DNA from: an uncultured Mycoplasmatota bacterium
GTDB lineage: Bacteria > Bacillota_I > Bacilli_A > RF39 > UBA660
Assembly (NCBI GenBank): GCA_947645535.1
Contig: CANSDD010000042.1
Span: forward strand, 1 to 13,141
Length of the DNA: 13,141 nucleotides
Reading direction: 5' to 3'
Shown: positions 7,503 to 12,867 of the stretch, in pieces
How positions within the stretch are numbered: the first letter of the stretch is position 1
Layout: every line of letters starts with the position of its first letter
The notes under the pieces: model-generated
Seen by the model: only the letters and a program-made list of their open reading frames with translations
Told to the model about the DNA's origin: nothing
Databases searched by the model: none
Translations under genes and position numbers: made by a program

Positions 7503-7841
7503 CTATTTTTTTCTCAATTTTTTCACTGGAACTACTCCATTATGAGGAACAGGAGTTTTATCTTTAATCATATTGATAACTATGCCATTGTCCATTAAAG
7601 CTCTAATGGCAGGTTCTCTACCTAACCCAGTTCCTTTAACAACAATATCAGCAGTATCTATACCTAATTTTTTTAGTTTAATTGCTATCTCTCTCGAAAC
7701 ATTATAACTTAACTCAAATCCCGTTTTATAATCCCAAGGCTTAAAACCACAAGCAATCATATTATTCAAAGTATCAATAGCCACTAAAGTAGTTTGATGA
7801 AAATTAGCTGAAATTCTTATTATGCAATAATTATTTTTCAT
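7503..7841 (-). CDS. Divergent, truncated ribosomal protein S11 paralogue
   Basis: A 112-aa protein. The start at 7841 (MKNNYC) is set by AGGAGG 7 nt upstream; an in-frame ATG at 7868 would place that Shine-Dalgarno inside the gene. Residues 5-105 align with the S11 (uS11) core. The C-terminal half is clearly S11: VVKGTGLGREPAIRAL (67-82), then IKDKTPVPHNG (92-102) and a basic tail PVKKLRKK. The middle is altered: the canonical FRGSRKSTPFAAQxAAE stretch is replaced by FKPWDYKTGFELSYNVSREI (33-52). The basic N-terminal extension that contacts 16S rRNA is missing, as usual S11 is about 125-130 aa. It is monocistronic and not in an rpsM-rpsK-rpoA context, so I infer a second S11-like protein, either a conditional ribosome component or one with a new role. 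It could instead be the only S11; that cannot be told here. Confidence 0.85.
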   Translation of the reverse strand: MKNNYCIIRISANFHQTTLVAIDTLNNMIACGFKPWDYKTGFELSYNVSREIAIKLKKLGIDTADIVVKGTGLGREPAIRALMDNGIVINMIKDKTPVPHNGVVPVKKLRKK

Positions 7842-7870
7842 AAATAATCCTCCTTCGTAAATTAACATAT

Positions 7871-7899
7871 ATTATATCTAATGAGATTGAAATAGTAAA
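7871..7899 (-). promoter_or_regulatory. Promoter of the S11-like gene
   Basis: TTTACT (7899-7894), 17 bp, then a perfect TATAAT (7876-7871). The predicted start is near 7864, giving a leader of about 23 nt that contains the AGGAGG. This makes the S11-like gene an independent transcription unit. Confidence 0.6.
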
Positions 7900-8056
7900 G
7901 AATTATATATATCTTTTATAACTAAGAACTTATGAAAACTAATAAAAGTCACAAATTCATTTTTTTGTTTCGTGCCATTTAATCCATATAGTGTTATTTT
8001 GTCCACAAATGACAATCTAAATAGCATGAAACAATACTAAATACCACAATTTTGGA

Positions 8057-8328
8057 GTAATCATAATATGAGACAAAATACTCTACTCGGTTATCTGGGA
8101 ACAATTCTCGCAGCTCACTATACAACTAACCTGCAAGTGCTTTGTTATGGGCAGGTACTAATGTTTTTTTATTTGTTTGTTCTATTACATTCGCTATTGT
8201 AAAAGTTTTACCTGTACCCGTTGCACCAAGTAAAACTTGATGTCTCTTGCCATTTTTAACTCCTTCTACTAATTTTATTGCCTCTAGCTAATCTCCACTT
8301 AGCTTATATGGTGAATGAATTTTAACAT
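8057..8328 (-). pseudogene. Decayed 5' fragment of a second uvrB
   Basis: The minus strand matches uvrB codons 1 to about 92 and then stops matching. Translation gives LVPAHNKALAG*LYSEL, then RELFPDNRVEYFVSYYDYS, against LVLAHNKTLAGQLYSEL and KELFPENRVEYFVSYYDYY in the intact gene. Two in-frame TAG stops replace Gln codons (8126-8128 and 8288-8290), and about 1 nt is lost near the start codon. A 56-bp block over the Walker A region is identical (8187-8242 versus 7131-7186). Many other differences are synonymous or conservative: GTT/GTC, TCC/TCA, GAATTA/GAGCTG, Glu/Asp, Lys/Arg. The source was therefore a diverged but once functional uvrB, not a fresh copy of the neighbour. It is non-functional and lacks everything beyond the first tenth of the protein. 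Confidence 0.92.
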
Positions 8329-8726
8329 TTTATTTTCTCTATTTATTTTTACATATCTTTTTCTTTTAATATTCTTATTGATTTTAGAACATGTTCATCT
8401 TCTAATCCATATCCTAAATTAGTTTTACTCGAATTCTCATATAATGAAATCATTAGCAGTACCACAAAAATTCTCTATTTCAATATATATATCTAAATAA
8501 TACTTTATTTCATTTTCCCCAACTATCAAAATCATTTAAAGCACCATCTATATCTAACTTTCGTTTGATAATCAAATTTTTATCCTTATATTACAATTAC
8601 ATAAAAATCATTTGACCTTATTGAAAAACAATTATATTCTACCACAGATTTCATTTTTTTTAACAATTTATTACTAATCATAATTCAATATTAAAGTATC
8701 ATATTAAATGAATCATATAATATTAT
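8329..8726. other. Gene-poor stretch with remnants of a degenerate ORF
   Basis: No intact gene is present. On the minus strand, pieces of open frame can be read but are broken. One piece ends at a TAA at 8349-8351 and contains TNLGYGLEDEHVLKSIRIL. Others upstream contain KYYLDIYIEIENFCGTANDF and IIKRKLDIDGALNDFDSW, separated by stops and frame changes. Composition is more protein-like than the surrounding AT-rich spacer, so this is probably the relic of a small accessory gene. I do not recognise the family. Confidence 0.35.
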
Positions 8727-9746
8727 TTACCTATTTTCCAATTCTTTTGTTTCTATAATTAACCTATCAAAATCAGAAACAAAATTTTTATCTTGTATTA
8801 CCTTATACTTTTCATATTCTTCTTCTGCTTTTTTTACTGCTATTTCGTGTGATATTTTTCCCTTTGAATCCAATATTTCATAATGAAGTAATTTTAGCGA
8901 TGTATCTACTTCAGTTTTCCAATCATTCATATACATTGGAATTTTTCTATCAGCATTATTTTCAGCTATATCCAAAAATAAATTTACTAAATTATTCAAA
9001 TTTTTTATTTCTAATTCATTTAAATAATTCTTTGCTATGGAAACATCTGACTTTAAAATTTTTCCACTTGGAGATTGTTTCCAATTTGTGAGTCCCATAT
9101 TAGTTTTATTTGAATCAACTCTTTCATAAACTATTTCTGCTGCTGTATGCTTTGTTATTGCATAATGAAATTTATTTTGTATTGTGGAATAAAATTCTTG
9201 TGCTATAACACTAGTCTTATCATAATCTATAGAACATTCTGCAAAAATATCAGTAATTTTTTGGTAAAACATTCTTTCACTAGTACGAATTAATTTTATA
9301 CGCTCAAGTAATCTTTTAAAATATTCTTCATCTGCTTTTCTTGCTTTCATAAATCTATCATCATCTAAAGCAAAACCTTGTACCATATAATCTTTTATTA
9401 TCTTATTTGCCCATGTTCTAAATTTAATTGCTTTTTTAGAATTCACTCTAAAACCAATTGATATAATCATATCAAGATTATAATACTTAGTTTCATATCT
9501 TTGTTTCCCATTATTACCCATATGTGCAATTTTTGCACATGTGCTATCAAATTCTAATTCATCATCATTATAAATATTATTGATATGTTTTGTGATACTT
9601 GTTCTATCAACACTAAATAATTCTGACAAAGCTTTTACATTTAACCATACATTTTCATCTTGTAAAATTACTTCTATTTTGATATTTCCCTCTTCATCAC
9701 TATAAAATACAATATTTTTTTCATTTCCTATCATCCTTTGATTCAT
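8727..9746 (-). CDS. RhuM-family protein (virulence RhuM / Fic-accessory-like family)
   Basis: A 339-aa protein. I chose the start at 9746 (MNQRMIGN) because GGAG lies 8 nt upstream; the frame is open to 9764. Residues 32-130 show the family's N-terminal region: VWLNVKALSELFSVDRTSITKHI resembles a winged-helix/HTH, followed by STCAKIAH, then YYNLDMIISIGFRVNSKKAIKFRTWANKIIKDYMVQGFALDDDR. The middle and C-terminal part is helical and charged. RhuM proteins take their name from a Salmonella pathogenicity-island gene and are common in genomic islands and gut bacteria. They probably bind DNA, but their molecular role is unknown. It follows the 163-aa protein by 70 bp on the same strand and probably shares its promoter. 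Length is normal for the family and no catalytic site is evident. Confidence 0.9.
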   Translation of the reverse strand: MNQRMIGNEKNIVFYSDEEGNIKIEVILQDENVWLNVKALSELFSVDRTSITKHINNIYNDDELEFDSTCAKIAHMGNNGKQRYETKYYNLDMIISIGFRVNSKKAIKFRTWANKIIKDYMVQGFALDDDRFMKARKADEEYFKRLLERIKLIRTSERMFYQKITDIFAECSIDYDKTSVIAQEFYSTIQNKFHYAITKHTAAEIVYERVDSNKTNMGLTNWKQSPSGKILKSDVSIAKNYLNELEIKNLNNLVNLFLDIAENNADRKIPMYMNDWKTEVDTSLKLLHYEILDSKGKISHEIAVKKAEEEYEKYKVIQDKNFVSDFDRLIIETKELENR

Positions 9747-9816
9747 CTCTATTACTCCTTTCATTTTTAACTTATTAAATATTGAAAATAAAATAATTAT
9801 TCCGAAAAAATATTAC

Positions 9817-10308
9817 CTAATTTTTAATTGTTACTTTTATTTTACTATAATCAAAATGAATTTCATTTAATATCTGAATTAACAGATCTAATAACATTTT
9901 TGTATCGTAATGGCTCTCAATATATAAATCTTCACATACTTTTATTGGGCTACGCATATTATCATTTGTTGCTGCAATTCGATTGCGAACTCTTCCTAAT
10001 ATACGATTACGCAAAGCTAATAATTTTTCTTTCATTTCCTCGTTTTTTATTACTTCTTTCAAAATAATTTCTACTACTGATTTCCAAGTAGGTGTCACAA
10101 TATTTTCTTTTCCAAATGTAACAGAAATCGGTTTTTTTCCCTTAAATGTTGAACAACTGGCAAGTGGAAATATGCTTTCATATGAATTTTGTGATTTCAA
10201 TTCTCCGCTTTCCAAACTTTCTACCTTCCTAATCATTTCTTCAAAAGTTGTATCTATTGTTATAATAAGCTGTGTTTTTTTTTCTCTAAGTTCTTCTACT
10301 AAATTCAT
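9817..10308 (-). CDS. Conserved protein of unknown function upstream of RhuM
   Basis: A 163-aa protein. The start at 10308 (MNLVEELREKK) has GGAGGAG 6 nt upstream; the frame is open to 10338. It is soluble, with no signal or membrane segment. Residues 1-37 are charged and helical, like a coiled coil. Residues 46-75 contain FPLASCSTFKGKKPISVTFG and TPTW, residues 90-113 are basic (LRNRILGRVRNRI), and residues 120-163 contain SPIKVCEDLYIESHYDT and FDYSKIKVTIK. I recall similar uncharacterised proteins in Clostridia with a KGxKPxxVxFG motif and the same C-terminal pattern, but know no function. It heads a likely two-gene unit with RhuM under an unusually good promoter. A nucleic-acid-binding role is possible from the basic segment but is only inference. 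Confidence 0.8.
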   Translation of the reverse strand: MNLVEELREKKTQLIITIDTTFEEMIRKVESLESGELKSQNSYESIFPLASCSTFKGKKPISVTFGKENIVTPTWKSVVEIILKEVIKNEEMKEKLLALRNRILGRVRNRIAATNDNMRSPIKVCEDLYIESHYDTKMLLDLLIQILNEIHFDYSKIKVTIKN

Positions 10309-10328
10309 TTTTTCTCCTCCATGTCTAA

Positions 10329-10357
10329 ATTGTAGCATATGCGCATATATATGTCAA
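10329..10357 (-). promoter_or_regulatory. Near-consensus promoter with palindromic operator in spacer
   Basis: TTGACA (10357-10352), 17-bp spacer, TACAAT (10334-10329) with an extended TGC in front. The predicted start is near 10322, 14 bp before the gene start. The spacer contains the perfect 12-bp palindrome ATATGCGCATAT (10337-10348), one of few GC-containing sites nearby and well placed for a repressor to block RNA polymerase. Confidence 0.75.
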
Positions 10358-10363
10358 TAGATA

Positions 10364-10994
10364 TTTACAGTCTTTCTTTGCAACTTTATTTTAAGGTAAA
10401 AAAAAATATACAATTTCATATTTGTATAATTTTTACTTTATTACATATCATTTATATACCCTCCACTATTCTATAAAAGCTTTTACAACAATAGGATAAA
10501 ACTTTTTTATGAATAATAATTATAGAAATAGTAAAATTTTTTTGAATTATTCTCTATCCGACGGTGGCATAAACTATCATAAATAATTTGCAATCAATAT
10601 TTTAAAATCAATTATAAAATACTACTCAACATCTTCATCACCTAATATCAAATATATTTTTTTATTATATTACCTTTATATGCAATATAATATATATTTT
10701 TTGAAACTTTTTATTGCCTATAATATATCCCATTTTTACTCAAAAATCTATGCTTTTAGCTGACTATAAAATTGCTATATAAAATAAGGGTTTCTAACAT
10801 TTTAGCGTAGTTAAAACACAAAAAATGTTGTAAAAAATACACATTCATTATTAGAAAAATCATAGTATATTTTAAATAGTTTTTTATAAGTTTTTAAATG
10901 TCGTTATACCCTTTATTTATAAGCGCTTACGGCACTTTTTTTTTGGAAGATATTCTCTATAAATTGTTATAATTTCTTATATTTTCACTTTCAT
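10364..10994. other. Gene-free AT-rich region
   Basis: No ORF with a credible Shine-Dalgarno was seen on either strand, and no tRNA or CRISPR pattern. Three items stand out. A long-range complementarity joins AAATAAGGGT (10782-10791) and ACCCTTTATTT (10908-10918). It is followed by the GC-containing palindrome TAAGCGCTTA (10919-10928) and a T9 run (10936-10944). An isolated extended -10, TGTTATAAT, sits at 10965-10973. These could mark a small RNA ending near 10944, but the fold is weak in such AT-rich DNA. Confidence 0.3.
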
Positions 10995-11016
10995 AAGTAG
11001 TAAATTAGTAGTAAAA
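10995..11016 (+). repeat. 22-bp direct repeat, left copy
   Basis: Identical to 11967-11988 over 22 bp. It begins AAGTAGTAAATT and ends AGTAGTAAAA, so it also contains an internal AGTAGTAA duplication. Weaker similarity continues on both sides: ATTTTCA upstream, and TTTTTAATAGAAT downstream at 11043 and 12028. The pair flanks the toxin module and the DUF2000 pseudogene. Confidence 0.75.
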
Positions 11017-11062
11017 ATTTGAAATTTTTTAAAAACATTAATTTTTTAATAGAATCAAAATG

Positions 11063-11091
11063 TTGTATTAAGAACATTTGTTTGTTATAAT
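11063..11091 (+). promoter_or_regulatory. Promoter of the small toxin-like mRNA
   Basis: TTGTAT (11063-11068), 17 bp, TATAAT (11086-11091), with an extended TGT immediately before the -10. The predicted +1 is G at 11098. This is the best plus-strand promoter in the window. Confidence 0.8.
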
Positions 11092-11126
11092 ATTTATGGA
11101 TACATTTGAAAATATCAGGTGCTTTC

Positions 11127-11155
11127 CCTTTCTTTATCAATAGATAAAAGAAAGG
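11127..11155 (+). promoter_or_regulatory. 5'-UTR hairpin sequestering the Shine-Dalgarno
   Basis: CCTTTCTTTATC (11127-11138) pairs with GATAAA-A-GAAAGG (11143-11155): 12 bp, one bulged A at 11149 and an AATA loop. The 3' arm contains the AAAGG of the Shine-Dalgarno AAAGGTGG, so translation should be blocked until the helix opens. This is a usual feature of type I toxin mRNAs. Confidence 0.75.
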
Positions 11156-11166
11156 TGGTGGTATTT

Positions 11167-11244
11167 ATGACAAAAAGAGAATTTCCTCTATTTATTATAA
11201 TATTACTCCTATTCTTAGTAGTAATTATTTTACTTCTAAAATAG
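11167..11244 (+). CDS. 25-aa single-helix membrane peptide, candidate type I toxin
   Basis: ATG at 11167 and TAG at 11242-11244, preceded by AAAGGTGGTGG. The peptide has a short charged N-terminus, MTKREFP, then about 17 almost purely hydrophobic residues (LFIIILLLF, LVVIILLL) and a C-terminal Lys. That is the layout of the small membrane toxins of type I systems (Fst, TxpA, BsrG and Ldr style), though the sequence matches none I can name. The predicted mRNA runs from 11098 to about 11340. It is flanked by its own strong promoter, an SD-masking hairpin, its own terminator and a convergent antisense RNA. In the family, overproduction depolarises or invaginates the membrane; that activity here is inference. 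A non-toxic regulatory membrane peptide is the alternative. Confidence 0.8.
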   Translation: MTKREFPLFIIILLLFLVVIILLLK

Positions 11245-11245
11245 C

Positions 11246-11330
11246 AAAAGCATCTGATTTCACAACTCCGTGATTTCAGATGCTATATCCATAAGGGATT
11301 GCATTTGATCAACCACAATCAAATGTATCC
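11246..11330 (-). ncRNA. Candidate convergent antisense antitoxin RNA (about 85 nt)
   Basis: The predicted minus-strand transcript starts at G11330, 8 nt after a TATAAT (11343-11338), and ends at the hairpin 11249-11284 followed by TTTT (11249-11246). It would fold into two hairpins, with stems at 11296-11330 and 11249-11284. It is fully complementary to the 3' UTR of the peptide mRNA and stops just after the peptide stop codon, so it does not cover the coding region. This is the 3'-overlap arrangement known from TxpA/RatA and BsrG/SR4. Its first 12 nt (GGATACATTTGA) equal the first 12 nt of the mRNA. Confidence 0.65.
11249..11284 (-). terminator. Hairpin terminator of the antisense RNA
   Basis: AGCATCTGA (11249-11257) and TCAC (11260-11263) pair with GTGA (11270-11273) and TCAGATGCT (11276-11284) around an AACTCC loop, with a TT/TT internal mismatch. 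A TTTT run follows only on the minus strand, so it should terminate leftward transcription. Confidence 0.65.
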
Positions 11331-11340
11331 TTTTTTTATT
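11296..11340 (+). terminator. Rho-independent terminator of the toxin mRNA
   Basis: GGAT (11296-11299) and CATTTGAT (11302-11309) pair with ATCAAATG (11318-11325) and ATCC (11327-11330), followed by T7 (11331-11337). The 3' arm also contains the 12-nt sequence complementary to the mRNA 5' end (11098-11109), so two pairings compete. Confidence 0.8.
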
Positions 11341-11366
11341 ATATGCAAGTTTCCTTGACATATTCA
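11338..11366 (-). promoter_or_regulatory. Candidate promoter of the antisense RNA
   Basis: A perfect TATAAT (11343-11338) is preceded 17 bp upstream by a weak -35, TGAATA (11366-11361). The predicted +1 is G11330. The -10 to +1 region resembles that of the toxin promoter: both read TATAAT, 6-7 nt, then GGATACATTTGA. Confidence 0.5.
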
Positions 11367-11422
11367 TAATAACATAAAAATGGCTTTTTGCCAAGTTTAT
11401 TATTCGTGTTTTTTAAATTCCT

Positions 11423-11850
11423 TTAATGCCATAAATAGAATTTTTTAGTTAAGGGATCTATTATTTCTTTTTCTCCAAAAGCAGCAATACAAAAATAATT
11501 CATATCTTCACTAGAAGTTTCAAGAGTTTTATCCAATTATTCTTTGTAGGTACCTCCTGTCATAGTTTCAATAAAATCAGTAAATAAGATATCATTTTCA
11601 ATAAACTCATTTCTTAATTTTTTTATTTCACCGTTTTTCCCTCTTAGCACTATTAAAGAAAGCTCAGATATGCTTTTATGTATTGAACCATCTTTATCCA
11701 CAAAATCGATGAAACTCATTTTTTCTTTTAATTCTTTTTGAGCTAATACAACTAGCCCAGCACATGAATGAGCGATGGCATCATAGCTTTTCCAATTTCC
11801 AAATTCTTATTAAATGCTACAACAAATTTATATGTATCATTATAAACCAT
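11423..11850 (-). pseudogene. DUF2000-family protein, frameshifted and interrupted
   Basis: The start ATG 11850 has AGAGGTG upstream. The frame reads MVYNDTYKFVVAFNKNLEIG and KAM, then a 1-nt loss near 11779-11783 shifts it. Restoring the frame gives NAIAHSCAGLVVLAQ, then MSFIDFVDKDGSIHKSISE, LIVLRGKNGEIKKLRNE, FTDFIETMTGGTYKE, a TAA where the family has Gln, and finally LDKTLETSSEDMNYFCI, FGEKEIIDPLTKKFYLWH and the true stop at 11423. This matches DUF2000 (PF09391) from end to end, at about 142 residues. Family function is unknown; related folds include peptidyl-tRNA hydrolase II-like proteins. With both a frameshift and a nonsense codon it is inactive. The lesions are few, so decay is recent. 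The intact central piece is 11537-11719. Confidence 0.85.
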
Positions 11851-11873
11851 CTAATCACCTCTTAATTACTCAT

Positions 11874-11902
11874 ATTGTACTATAAACTTTATGAAGAGTA
11901 AA
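11874..11902 (-). promoter_or_regulatory. Promoter of the DUF2000 pseudogene
   Basis: TTTACT (11902-11897), 17 bp, TACAAT (11879-11874), ending 23 bp before the ATG. The -35 hexamer is the same as that of the S11-like gene. It may still be active although the gene is broken. Confidence 0.45.
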
Positions 11903-11966
11903 AAATATATACTAATAGATACAATCATAAAATTAGAAACACTAATCATTTTCAATATCATTTGCA

Positions 11967-11988
11967 AAGTAGTAAATTAGTAGTAAAA
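11967..11988 (+). repeat. 22-bp direct repeat, right copy
   Basis: A perfect copy of 10995-11016 in the same orientation, 972 bp away. It is followed within 40 bp by a small hairpin and then the shared TTTTTAATAGAAT, so the similarity extends in patches over about 70 bp. Confidence 0.75.
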
Positions 11989-12011
11989 TAGCCTTATAAC
12001 CATACATATAT

Positions 12012-12032
12012 GCCTTAAATTAAAGGCTTTTT
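12012..12032 (+). terminator. Weak plus-strand hairpin with T-tract
   Basis: GCCTT (12012-12016) pairs with AAGGC (12023-12027) around AAATTA, followed by T5. A second AGCCTT at 11990-11995 could pair with the same 3' arm. No plus-strand gene that it would serve is visible, so it may be a relic or belong to an unrecognised RNA. Confidence 0.3.
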
Positions 12033-12116
12033 AATAGAATTTAACATTTTTAATTTAAAAAATTATTCATTTTTTTTATCAATATTATCCTTTTTTTGTT
12101 CAACATTTTATTATTT

Positions 12117-12755
12117 CTATTTGATAGGCGCAATTTCCATCAGCTCTTCTTTTGTTATTTTTCCTTCTCTCAAAATATGAATAGAATTTTCTACCACTTT
12201 TACTATAGTAGATGGAACATTATCTTCTATATTTCCACTATCTAATACATAATCCACTTTTTCACCTAATTCCATCACAATTTGTTTTATTTTTGTTGCA
12301 TCTGTTTTTCCAGATATATTCGCACTAGGCGCTACTATAGGTACATTACTTTTTTGAAGTAATTGCTTAATTATTTTTCCATCTGTCATTCTAATCCCTA
12401 TTGTATTATCTTTGGCAATTATAATGTTAGGAAGCATAGAATTTTCCTTTCCTTTAAAAATAATAGTTAATGGCCCTGGCCAAAACTTGTTAATTAACTT
12501 TTTCTCTATCTCATTTGGTTCTTCTACTATGTTACATAGCATTTCATAATCAGATATTAGTATAACAAGTGGCTTGGTATTTGGTCTTTCTTTGATTTTA
12601 AATATTTTTTTACATGCTTCTTCATTATAAGCATTTGTTCCTATCCCATATAAAGTCTCTGTTGGGAATATTACAATTTTTCCTTTTACAATTTCTGATG
12701 CTATTTTATCAAAATCTATATTTACCATATTCTCTTTTAAGCTAATATATTCCAT
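12117..12755 (-). CDS. tsaC: L-threonylcarbamoyladenylate synthase (TsaC/YrdC type)
   Basis: A 212-aa protein. It makes threonylcarbamoyl-AMP from threonine, bicarbonate and ATP, the first step of the universal t6A37 tRNA modification, completed by TsaD and partners in the cytoplasm. YrdC motifs are present: PTETLYGIG (31-39), KERPNTKPL (55-63), PGPLT (93-97), APSAN (142-146), PSTIV (181-185) and REG (196-198). The length is that of the short TsaC form. The C-terminal Sua5 domain found in the roughly 340-aa form of many Firmicutes is absent, and the stop is followed by non-coding DNA. The start ATG 12755 follows AGAGGTG. It is monocistronic, with its own promoter and about 110 bp to the upstream gene. 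Confidence 0.95.
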   Translation of the reverse strand: MEYISLKENMVNIDFDKIASEIVKGKIVIFPTETLYGIGTNAYNEEACKKIFKIKERPNTKPLVILISDYEMLCNIVEEPNEIEKKLINKFWPGPLTIIFKGKENSMLPNIIIAKDNTIGIRMTDGKIIKQLLQKSNVPIVAPSANISGKTDATKIKQIVMELGEKVDYVLDSGNIEDNVPSTIVKVVENSIHILREGKITKEELMEIAPIK

Positions 12756-12785
12756 TTATAACACCTCTATCACTCATATAATTTT

Positions 12786-12814
12786 ATTCTAACACTTATA
12801 CATTTATTTTACAA
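12786..12814 (-). promoter_or_regulatory. Promoter of tsaC
   Basis: TTGTAA (12814-12809), 17 bp, TAGAAT (12791-12786) with an extended TGT before the -10. The predicted leader is about 24 nt and contains the AGAGGTG Shine-Dalgarno. Confidence 0.55.
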
Positions 12815-12832
12815 GTTTTGACACTTCAATAA

Positions 12833-12861
12833 TGTAAAAAAGATACATTACTATATCTTTC
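12833..12861 (-). terminator. Terminator after the partial surface-protein gene
   Basis: On the minus strand AAAGATA pairs with TATCTTT around TAGTAATG, followed by TTT, just after the stop codon at 12868. The stem is short and AT-only, but the position and T-tract fit. Confidence 0.4.
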
Positions 12862-12867
12862 TTACTA

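Noticed and set aside
9828..10360. Plus-strand frames 9828-10067 and 9983-10360
   Set aside because: They are antisense shadows of the 163-aa gene, which has a good promoter and Shine-Dalgarno on the minus strand.
10919..10944. Rho-independent terminator at TAAGCGCTTA plus T9
   Set aside because: The palindrome has no loop and is separated from the T-run by CGGCAC, so no stable terminator hairpin forms.
11537..11719. A 60-aa stand-alone gene
   Set aside because: It is the central piece of the broken DUF2000 gene; flanking frames continue the same family on both sides.
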